Shown in pieces: positions 1-4,083 of a DNA stretch of 5,801 nt. This DNA comes from Candidatus Dadabacteria bacterium (GTDB lineage Bacteria; J088): assembly GCA_003695505.1 (NCBI GenBank), contig RFIY01000057.1, positions 1 to 5,801 of the forward strand, read 5' to 3'. Every line of letters starts with the position of its first letter. Positions within the stretch are counted from its first letter, which is position 1. The position numbers were made by a program, and so were the translations under genes. The notes beneath the pieces are model-generated. The model worked only from the letters and a program-made list of their open reading frames with translations. It was not told the origin of the DNA and ran no database searches.

Positions 1-1
1 A

Positions 2-409
2 ATGCCTGCAACGATTCCCGCGTCACATACCGACCTTCTCGACGGGCCGGTCTACGTCGTCCTGTCCACGCTGATGGCCGATGGTTCGATCCAGTCCAAT
101 CCGGTCTGGTGCAGCCGCGACGGCAATGACGTGCTGATCAACACGGCCGTCGGACGCGTCAAGGATCGCAACCTGCGCGAGCGCAAGATCGCAACCGTTT
201 TCGCAATGGATCCGCAGAATCCGTATCGCTGGATTGAAGTGCGTGGCGAGGTCGCCGAAATCGTCGCGGGCGATGGCGCGGACGCGCATATCGACGATCT
301 TGCGGAGTTGTATCTGGGGCAACGGCCTTACCCGTTCCGTCAGCCTGGCGAACAGCGCGTGATGTACCGGCTCCGACCGGTCCGCGTCAACGCCTTTGCA
401 ATGGAATGA
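2..409 (+). CDS. PPOX-class (F420/FMN-dependent) oxidoreductase family protein
   Basis: This 135-residue protein looks like a small split-barrel flavin/deazaflavin-binding protein of the pyridoxamine 5'-phosphate oxidase superfamily, of the type annotated as PPOX-class F420-dependent. The sequence shows the usual order: an N-terminal 'LLDGPVYVVLSTL' strand (residues 12-24), a 'DGSIQSNPVW' strand (27-36), the cofactor-phosphate-binding type segment 'NTAVGRVKDRNL' (47-58), and 'NPYRWIEVRGEV' (73-84). The C-terminal part, with 'YPF' and 'VMYRLRPVRV', is also family-typical. Length is normal, so the gene is probably complete. The start at base 2 is plausible from the family N-terminus, but the ribosome binding site lies outside the window. 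Its TGA overlaps the ATG of the next gene (ATGA), implying translational coupling. Cofactor and substrate cannot be read from the sequence; members bind FMN, F420 or heme/biliverdin. Confidence 0.85.
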   Translation: MPATIPASHTDLLDGPVYVVLSTLMADGSIQSNPVWCSRDGNDVLINTAVGRVKDRNLRERKIATVFAMDPQNPYRWIEVRGEVAEIVAGDGADAHIDDLAELYLGQRPYPFRQPGEQRVMYRLRPVRVNAFAME

Positions 410-1446
410 ATGATTCGCCGGAACCACTCGACGCCGACACCCCGGACGACGCCTGGGGCGAGGCCACGACGCGGCTGTTCTACGACCTGACGCCCGACAC
501 GATTCTCGACGCGGTCGAGCAGACGGGTCTGCGCTGCACCGGCCGCTGCCTGGCGCTGAACAGCCTCGAGAACCGGGTGTTCGAGATCGAGATCGAGCCC
601 GACGCGCCGGTAGCTTCTGTCAGCGATCGCTTCGTCGTGGCCAAGTTCTACCGTCCCGGCCGCTGGTCGCGCACACAGATTCTCGACGAGCACGCCTTCC
701 TTGCCGAGGCGGCCGCCGCCGATCTGCCGGTCGTTGCGCCGCTGGACCTGGGTGGTGACACGCTCGGTGAAACCGACGAAGGGATCCTGTTCACCTTGTT
801 TCCGCGTCGAGCGGGAAGAACGATCGACGAGGTCACGCCAGCACTGGCCGAGCGACTCGGCGCCCTCGTGGCGCGGCTACATGCCGTCGGCCGCCAGGGC
901 GAGGCGCCGCACCGCCTGCACCTGACGCCCGAAACCTACGGCCTGCATGCGCTGGATGACCTGCTCGAACGCCGGGCGATCCCGCCGCACCTCGAGAACG
1001 AACTGATCGATCTCGTCGAAGGGATCTGCGAAACGAGTGCGCCCTGGTTCGATGACGCGCCCGTCCAGCGCCTGCACGGCGACATGCATCTGGGGAACCT
1101 GCTGCTGCATCCGGACGAAGGCCTGCGCGTCGTCGACTTCGACGATATGGTGAACGGCCCACCGGTCCAGGATCTGTGGCTGCTGGCCGCCGATCCGGAC
1201 GCACATGACGTGCGCGATGCACTGCTGCGCGGCTACCGGACGTTCGGGACGTTCGACATGGCGCAATGGCGCCTCGTCGAGCCGCTGCGCGCGCTGCGCT
1301 ACATCCACTTCGCTGCCTGGATCGCCCGCCGCTGGACCGATCCGGCCTTTCCCGATGCGTTTCCGAACTTCGGCACCGACCGTTACTGGGACGAACTGCT
1401 CGCCGACCTGCGCGAGCAGTGGCGTCGGATCAACGCCTTGCGCTGA
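406..1446 (+). CDS. srkA: SrkA/YihE-like stress response serine/threonine kinase
   Basis: This 346-residue cytoplasmic kinase belongs to the aminoglycoside-phosphotransferase-like fold and resembles E. coli SrkA (YihE), which phosphorylates Ser/Thr and protects stressed cells. Family signatures run in order: 'LTPDTILDAVE' (28-38), 'LNSLENRVFEIE' (51-62), the Lys strand 'VVAKFYRPGRWS' (about 77-88), 'QILDEHAF', 'FPRRAGR', the catalytic loop 'LHGDMHLGN' with Asp226 and Asn231, and the metal-binding segment 'VVDFDDMVNGPPVQDLW' with Asp244. 'EPLRALRYIHFAAWIARRW' near the C-terminus is also typical. The N-terminus is about ten residues longer than in E. coli SrkA and rich in Asp/Pro. The ATG overlaps the stop of the upstream oxidoreductase by 4 bases and has no strong Shine-Dalgarno sequence, so it probably relies on coupling. 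The neighbour in E. coli (dsbA) is absent. All key kinase residues are present. Confidence 0.92.
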   Translation: MNDSPEPLDADTPDDAWGEATTRLFYDLTPDTILDAVEQTGLRCTGRCLALNSLENRVFEIEIEPDAPVASVSDRFVVAKFYRPGRWSRTQILDEHAFLAEAAAADLPVVAPLDLGGDTLGETDEGILFTLFPRRAGRTIDEVTPALAERLGALVARLHAVGRQGEAPHRLHLTPETYGLHALDDLLERRAIPPHLENELIDLVEGICETSAPWFDDAPVQRLHGDMHLGNLLLHPDEGLRVVDFDDMVNGPPVQDLWLLAADPDAHDVRDALLRGYRTFGTFDMAQWRLVEPLRALRYIHFAAWIARRWTDPAFPDAFPNFGTDRYWDELLADLREQWRRINALR

Positions 1447-1453
1447 TCCGGGC

Positions 1454-1471
1454 GGCGGGGACGGCCTCGCC
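1454..1471. terminator. Candidate bidirectional hairpin between convergent genes
   Basis: GGCGGGG (1454-1460) can pair with CCTCGCC (1465-1471) around an ACGG loop, giving seven pairs including one G-U. It sits in the 26-base gap between the kinase stop and the lipoprotein stop. There is no T-run on either side, so it is at best a weak intrinsic terminator, and in GC-rich DNA it could be chance. Confidence 0.3.
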
Positions 1472-1472
1472 T

Positions 1473-2336
1473 TCAATACACCCGCACGCGCGCGATCGGG
1501 CCGCCCGTCAAATCGGTGATGTAGAGGGAGCATGGATCGAACGGTACGCGACCGAATGCGAGGCTCGCGGGGTTGGACAGCTGGTCGCTGAGTGTTTCCA
1601 CCTCTCCGTCGGGAGAGACCCGAACGACGGTATCGACGAGGTTCAGCGCAACATAGATGTTTCCATCCGCGTCACGCGCAACGCCATCGGGCGTGTCCCC
1701 ACCCGCAAAGGCCACGACCAGCCGGGCTGCGCCTGCCGGGCGACCGTCACTGACGGGAATCGCCCACAGACCGGGATCCGTGAATGTCGACGCGACGTAA
1801 AGCGTTGAGCCGTCAGCGCTGAACACCATGCCGTTCGGTGACGCGACGGCATCGCTCCAGAGTGCAAAGGAACCGTCCGGCTGGATCTCTGTGATATTCG
1901 GTTCGAGATCGTCAGAAACGAGCAACGTGCCCCATGGGGTCGGGACGACAAAATTCGGGTTGCCGCCAATTGCAGCGACCGTTTCTGTCGTGTCCGAGCC
2001 GATCTCCCAGCGTTCGACACGACCACTGTTGAAGCCGGCCACATAGAGCACATTCCCCGTCACCGCCAGTCCAACGGCGGAATCAAATGTCGCAACCAGT
2101 TCCGTCGCTCCGTCAGGAAAAACCTCGAAGACCCCTTGCGGTTGCGAAACGAACAGACGTCCGTCATCGGTAAACGCCACCCCCTCGCTCGACGGCAGTT
2201 CCGCTGTAAGCGGAACAACTGCACCAGGAACCAGGTCGTCGACACATGTCGGACCTGTCGATAACGCGGGATCGTCGCTGGTCACGCAGCCAGACATCGC
2301 CACCAGAAAGCACACCACACAACTCGATTTTCGCAT
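1473..2336 (-). CDS. Lipoprotein with SMP-30/gluconolactonase-like beta-propeller
   Basis: The protein has 287 residues. It starts with a lipoprotein signal: basic 'MRKSS', a hydrophobic stretch, and a lipobox-like 'AMSGC' that would make Cys17 the lipidated residue. A short polar linker leads into repeated beta-propeller blades of the 'DGxLYV' type (for example 'FTDDGRLFVS', 'FSADGSTLYVAS', 'RDADGNIYVAL'). Three positions match the metal ligands of SMP-30/gluconolactonases: Glu51 ('SSEGVAF'), Asn168 ('SPNGMVF') and Asp217 ('TPDGVAR'). Lactonase activity is therefore possible, but NHL/virginiamycin-lyase-like propellers look similar and the substrate is unknown. The likely location is a membrane-anchored periplasmic or surface protein. 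An in-frame ATG 45 codons upstream exists, but this start is chosen because a strong AGGAGA lies 7 bases upstream and the signal peptide begins here. The gene is convergent with the kinase and divergent from the methyltransferase. Confidence 0.82.
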   Translation of the reverse strand: MRKSSCVVCFLVAMSGCVTSDDPALSTGPTCVDDLVPGAVVPLTAELPSSEGVAFTDDGRLFVSQPQGVFEVFPDGATELVATFDSAVGLAVTGNVLYVAGFNSGRVERWEIGSDTTETVAAIGGNPNFVVPTPWGTLLVSDDLEPNITEIQPDGSFALWSDAVASPNGMVFSADGSTLYVASTFTDPGLWAIPVSDGRPAGAARLVVAFAGGDTPDGVARDADGNIYVALNLVDTVVRVSPDGEVETLSDQLSNPASLAFGRVPFDPCSLYITDLTGGPIARVRVY

Positions 2337-2343
2337 CGACACG

Positions 2344-2349
2344 TCTCCT
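2344..2349 (-). promoter_or_regulatory. Shine-Dalgarno site fixing the lipoprotein start
   Basis: On the minus strand the sequence is AGGAGA, 7 bases upstream of the ATG at 2336-2334. It favours the shorter 287-residue product with an intact signal peptide over the in-frame upstream ATG at 2471, which lies inside the divergent methyltransferase gene. Confidence 0.7.
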
Positions 2350-2424
2350 GTTCGTTGCTCGCCCCCCCATGTTGCCATGGCCGCTACAACCGCGAACCGC
2401 ATGCAATCGGATATGATCAAAGGT

Positions 2425-3072
2425 ATGCCTGACCCAATATCCCGTTCACCACTGGCCGCTCTGAGGCACAACGCCAGCGCCTGGCTGATCGACCTGATTA
2501 CGACGCCGGCGGCGAAGATTCGCGGTCAGGTACTCCAGCACGCACGCGGGCGCGTCGCCGACATCGGCATCGGCGGAGGCGGCAGCTTGCGCCATTATCC
2601 GGCTGATGTCACCGAGGTGCACGGAATCGAGCCCGATCCGGCCGAGTGGCTGTTGCGCCGCCGCGCCGGAAAACTGCACGAGGGCATCCAGTTTGAGCTG
2701 GTTTCGGCCTCTGCCGAGGCGCTTCCGTACGAAGACCACTCGCTGGACACCGTGACGTTCCAGCTCGTCCTCTGCACGATCCCCGATCCGGTCGCGGCTC
2801 TGTCCGAAGCGCGGCGGGTACTCAAACCGGACGGCCGCCTGCTGTTCATGGAACACCTGCGCCACCCCGACGAACGGGTCGCGCGCTTTCAGGATCGTCT
2901 GCAGCCGCTGTGGGGGCGCATCGCCGGCGGCTGCCGCATCAATCAGGACACGGTCACCCTGCTCGAACAGGCCGGCTTCGACTTCGCCTGGAAAGAACAC
3001 GTCGTCGACCGCCAGCGCCCGCGCTTTTTGAGTCATCTCGCCTGGGGAATGGCGACGCCCCTCCTTCGCTAA
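2425..3072 (+). CDS. Class I SAM-dependent methyltransferase (METTL7-like)
   Basis: The 215-residue product is a Rossmann-fold methyltransferase of the Methyltransf_11 type. SAM-binding motif I is 'VADIGIGGGGS' (44-54). The acidic ribose-binding Glu69 is in 'GIEPDP', 'SAEALPYEDHSLDTV' (96-110) is the motif around the adenine pocket, and 'RRVLKPDGRLLFMEHL' (130-145) is the post-motif strand. The C-terminal 'LQPLWGRIAGGCRINQDT' region (159-176) resembles METTL7/TMT1-like and PmtA-like enzymes, but the substrate cannot be assigned. Start choice is uncertain: ATGs at 2377, 2413 and 2425 are in frame and none has a well-spaced Shine-Dalgarno. The ATG at 2425 is preferred because an AT-rich TATGAT lies just upstream, as for a leaderless transcript, and because it leaves more space to the divergent lipoprotein gene. 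The last codons and the TAA fall inside palindromic repeat copy A, so the C-terminus may have been rewritten by the repeat. Confidence 0.85.
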   Translation: MPDPISRSPLAALRHNASAWLIDLITTPAAKIRGQVLQHARGRVADIGIGGGGSLRHYPADVTEVHGIEPDPAEWLLRRRAGKLHEGIQFELVSASAEALPYEDHSLDTVTFQLVLCTIPDPVAALSEARRVLKPDGRLLFMEHLRHPDERVARFQDRLQPLWGRIAGGCRINQDTVTLLEQAGFDFAWKEHVVDRQRPRFLSHLAWGMATPLLR

Positions 3073-3084
3073 AGCTACGGAGGG
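3059..3084 (-). repeat. Palindromic element copy A
   Basis: CCCTCC (3059-3064) pairs with GGAGGG (3079-3084). Read on the minus strand it is CCCTCC, GTA, GC, TTTA loop, GC, GAA, GGAGGG. It overlaps the end of the methyltransferase gene and supplies its last three codons and the TAA. It lies between the convergent methyltransferase and tRNA-Gly genes, where it could act as a transcript-end hairpin, although no T-run follows. Confidence 0.85.
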
Positions 3085-3146
3085 CGGGGCCCTCATCCGG
3101 CGATGGCTACGCCAGGCAAGGCGGGACGACAACGAACTGATGCAAA

Positions 3147-3233
3147 TCGAACGAAAAGCGGGACCCTCCTTCGCCGGAGGCTACGGAGGGCAGGGACGGG
3201 ATTCGAACGAAAAGCGGGAGACGGGATTCGAAC
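3147..3233. repeat. Duplicated tRNA-Gly 3' end, one copy split by repeat B
   Basis: Two direct repeats are nested here. A 17-base segment (TCGAACGAAAAGCGGGA) occurs at 3147-3163 and again at 3203-3219. GACGGGATTCGAAC occurs at 3195-3208 and again at 3220-3233. Together they read as a 25-base unit made of the tRNA-Gly acceptor/T-arm 3' end plus its trailer, present twice. The left copy is interrupted between its 17-base and 8-base parts by 31 bases (3164-3194) that contain palindromic copy B. The right copy is part of the intact tRNA-Gly. Confidence 0.8.
3164..3190 (-). repeat. Palindromic element copy B
   Basis: CCCTCC (3164-3169) pairs with GGAGGG (3185-3190). On the minus strand it reads CCCTCC, GTA, GCC, TCC loop, GGC, GAA, GGAGGG. 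It lies 23 bases beyond the 3' end of tRNA-Gly and, in the direction of tRNA transcription, is followed by TCCCGCTTTTCG. It may therefore serve as the tRNA operon's end structure. It interrupts the left copy of the duplicated tRNA 3' end. Confidence 0.85.
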
Positions 3234-3285
3234 CCGCGACCACCAGCTTGGAAGGCTGGTGCTCTACCATCTGAGCTACTCCCGC
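3213..3285 (-). tRNA. tRNA-Gly (anticodon TCC)
   Basis: The reverse complement folds as a complete cloverleaf: acceptor GCGGGAG/CTCCCGC, a D-arm with AGCTCAGATGGTAGAGC, anticodon stem CCAGC/GCTGG with loop CTTCCAA (anticodon TCC, reading GGA), and T-arm CGGGTTCGAATCCCG. The discriminator base is T (position 3213) and the following bases are TTT, so CCA is not encoded. It is the third tRNA of a Thr-Tyr-Gly block, the position of glyT in enterobacteria. A candidate own -10 (TACAAT) lies about 19 bases upstream. A second, broken copy lies upstream in the same cluster. Confidence 0.97.
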
Positions 3286-3303
3286 AAAGAAGAAGCAACC
3301 ATT

Positions 3304-3309
3304 ATTGTA
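3304..3309 (-). promoter_or_regulatory. Candidate -10 box for tRNA-Gly
   Basis: The minus strand reads TACAAT (5 of 6 to TATAAT), placed so that transcription would start about 12 bases before the mature tRNA-Gly 5' end. No good -35 lies at 17 bases. It would let tRNA-Gly be made independently of Thr-Tyr, from which it is separated by about 430 bases of repeats and a relic. Confidence 0.3.
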
Positions 3310-3337
3310 CCCGCCACCCTGCCATCGTTGGGGCAAA

Positions 3338-3363
3338 CCCTCCGTAGCCTTGGCGAAGGAGGG
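3338..3363 (+). repeat. Palindromic element copy C
   Basis: CCCTCC (3338-3343), GTA, GCC, TT loop, GGC, GAA, GGAGGG (3358-3363). It directly abuts the short tRNA-Gly-like fragment at 3364-3377 and seems to replace the 3' end of that relic. Confidence 0.85.
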
Positions 3364-3377
3364 CGAACCCGCGACCA
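3364..3377 (-). pseudogene. Short tRNA-Gly 3' fragment (possible)
   Basis: These 14 bases are identical to nucleotides 44-57 (variable loop to T-loop) of the intact tRNA-Gly at 3229-3242. They sit on the far side of the 180-base hairpin from the 5' tRNA-Gly fragment, in the correct order and orientation for one split copy. Caution: the first four bases (CGAA) also belong to the palindromic repeat's usual flank, so only about ten bases are independent evidence. Confidence 0.4.
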
Positions 3378-3378
3378 T

Positions 3379-3558
3379 GGGTGGTCTGCCTGTCCGCGCT
3401 TCGTCGCGAGGCGCGCAAGACGGCGTTGCAGTGTGGTTTCACGACCGAGCGCCCCGCAGGTGATGCCGATGCGCATCAGCGAGGAGCGCGACCGAGTGAA
3501 ACCGCGCTGCGGCGTCGTATCGCGTGCCGCAGCAGAAGCGGGGGCCGGCAGATCGCCC
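3379..3558 (+). ncRNA. 180-nt long imperfect hairpin (structured RNA or hairpin mobile element)
   Basis: The whole segment folds on itself. The outer stem 3379-3402 pairs with 3535-3558 (22 of 24 positions). After a small internal loop (3403-3409 / 3529-3534), the inner stem 3410-3442 pairs with 3496-3528 (31 of 33). Then comes a symmetric internal loop in which both strands read GACCGA (3443-3448 and 3490-3495), a GCGC/GCGC helix, and an apical hairpin TGATGC (3461-3466) / GCATCA (3473-3478). Nine of the pairs are G-U in plus-strand RNA, and only one position is A-C. It holds no convincing ORF. It fills the gap between two fragments of a broken tRNA-Gly gene. The structure is seen directly; that it is expressed as RNA, or that it is mobile, is inference. 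The plus-strand assignment rests only on the G-U bias, and no clear promoter precedes it. Confidence 0.5.
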
Positions 3559-3560
3559 TA

Positions 3561-3599
3561 CTTGGAAGGCTGGTGCTCTACCATCTGAGCTACTCCCGC
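3561..3599 (-). pseudogene. Truncated tRNA-Gly(TCC), 5' half
   Basis: These 39 bases are identical to nucleotides 1-39 of the intact tRNA-Gly: acceptor 5' strand, whole D-arm, anticodon 5' stem and the complete loop with anticodon TCC. Identity stops abruptly after the first base of the anticodon 3' stem, where the long hairpin begins. The leader (plus-strand AAA, then a GGAGCAA-like stretch) also resembles that of the intact copy, so the source was probably a duplicated tRNA gene. It cannot form a cloverleaf. If transcribed from the Thr-Tyr promoter it would yield a tRNA-half-like 5' piece. Confidence 0.9.
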
Positions 3600-3620
3600 A
3601 AAAGGAGCAAGGAGAACCGA

Positions 3621-3667
3621 CCCTCCGTAGCCCGCCGAAGCCTCTGGCGAAGGCGGGCGAAAAGGAC
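3621..3667 (+). repeat. Palindromic element copy D (nested, partly decayed)
   Basis: The inner unit 3631-3657 is CCCGCC, GAA, GCC, TCT loop, GGC, GAA, GGCGGG. Relative to the other copies, the T-A pair of the outer helix has become G-C on both sides, a compensatory change. An outer half-unit CCCTCCGTAG (3621-3630) lies to the left. The matching right half (3658-3667, starting CGAA) is degenerate. Confidence 0.8.
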
Positions 3668-3670
3668 CTG

Positions 3671-3717
3671 TCCTCCGTAGCCCTCCGTAGCCTCTGGCGA
3701 AGGAGGGCGAAGGAGGA
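3671..3717 (+). repeat. Palindromic element copy E (perfectly nested)
   Basis: A complete inner unit (3681-3707: CCCTCC, GTA, GCC, TCT, GGC, GAA, GGAGGG) is enclosed by an outer one (TCCTCCGTAG at 3671-3680, CGAAGGAGGA at 3708-3717). The 47 bases form one long hairpin with two successive GTA/GAA internal loops. Its right edge directly abuts the discriminator base of tRNA-Tyr. Confidence 0.88.
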
Positions 3718-3799
3718 TGGAGGGGGGAGGATTCGAACCTCCGAAGCATTCCGCAGCAGATTTACAGTCTGCCCCCTTTGGCCACTCGGGAACCCCTCC
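3718..3799 (-). tRNA. tRNA-Tyr (anticodon GTA)
   Basis: The reverse complement is a class II tRNA with acceptor GGAGGGG/CCCCTCC, a D-arm containing CCCGAGTGGCCAAAGGGGG, and anticodon stem GCAGA/TCTGC around CTGTAAA (anticodon GTA). It has a long variable arm and T-arm GGAGGTTCGAATCCTCC. The discriminator is A at 3718, followed by TCC, so CCA is not encoded. It is very similar to bacterial tRNA-Tyr and lies between tRNA-Thr and tRNA-Gly, as tyrU does in enterobacteria. The GUA anticodon is a substrate for queuosine modification. Confidence 0.97.
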
Positions 3800-3844
3800 T
3801 GATGTTTTCAATGACGCATCGGAAACCGTCGGCTTCGCGCACAA

Positions 3845-3917
3845 AGCTGACGACCGGAATCGAACCGGTAACCTGCTGATTACAAATCAGCTGCTCTGCC
3901 AATTGAGCTACGTCAGC
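3845..3917 (-). tRNA. tRNA-Thr (anticodon TGT)
   Basis: The reverse complement folds with acceptor GCTGACG/CGTCAGC, D-arm AGCTCAATTGGCAGAGC, anticodon stem GCTGA/TCAGC around TTTGTAA (anticodon TGT), and T-arm ACCGGTTCGATTCCGGT. The discriminator is T at 3845 and the next bases are TTG, so CCA is not encoded. It is the first gene of the minus-strand tRNA cluster and lies about 50 bases downstream of a candidate promoter. Position and anticodon match thrU of enterobacteria. Confidence 0.97.
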
Positions 3918-3962
3918 AAGATTCCGGGCCGGCTTTGTCGCCGCGTCGTCCAGAGAAACCAC

Positions 3963-3992
3963 AGGGTACCAAAGGGCCGCGAATTCTTGCAA
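3963..3992 (-). promoter_or_regulatory. Candidate promoter of the Thr-Tyr-Gly tRNA cluster
   Basis: On the minus strand TTGCAA (3992-3987) is followed after 18 bases by TACCCT (3968-3963). The latter keeps the three most conserved -10 bases (first T, A, last T). Transcription would begin about 40 bases upstream of tRNA-Thr. The -10 match is weak overall, so this is a positional call. Confidence 0.35.
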
Positions 3993-4016
3993 GCCAGAAG
4001 GCGCGTCATATAGAAT
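3987..4016 (+). promoter_or_regulatory. Candidate sigma-70 promoter of the pterin operon
   Basis: TTGCAA (3987-3992), an 18-base spacer, and TAGAAT (4011-4016; 5 of 6 to TATAAT) predict a start near 4023, about 60 bases upstream of the first pterin gene's ATG. TTGCAA is its own reverse complement, so the same hexamer could be the -35 for the divergent tRNA promoter. A start site here also argues against translation from the ATG at 4015. Confidence 0.45.
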
Positions 4017-4083
4017 GACTTTACGGCCCCCAGTCGAACATTTCAGGCGATCTCCTGACCCCCTCTTCGTGGAACAGCAACAC

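Noticed and set aside
2337-2471. Longer lipoprotein start at 2471 on the minus strand
   Set aside because: It would bury the signal peptide, has no good ribosome binding site, and overlaps the divergent methyltransferase.
3379-3558. The long hairpin as a group I or other self-splicing tRNA intron
   Set aside because: It is too short, shows no recognisable intron core, lies outside the anticodon loop, and its removal would not restore nucleotides 40-43 or the tRNA 3' end.
3561-3599. A fourth functional tRNA gene
   Set aside because: Only nucleotides 1-39 match; no acceptor 3' strand or T-arm follows in place, so no cloverleaf is possible.
3059-3717. CRISPR array
   Set aside because: The repeats are palindromic, irregularly spaced, in both orientations and sometimes nested, with no uniform spacers and no cas genes.
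3103-3844. Open reading frames across the tRNA island on both strands (for example 3103-3588 and 3590-3844)
   Set aside because: They are translations of tRNA genes and repeats, with low-complexity Arg/Gly/Ser content and no ribosome binding sites or domains.
4015-4083. Upstream in-frame ATG at 4015 extending the first PTPS-like protein by 23 residues
   Set aside because: The extension is not family-like and its ATG overlaps the predicted -10 hexamer; the ATG at 4084 fits the family N-terminus.
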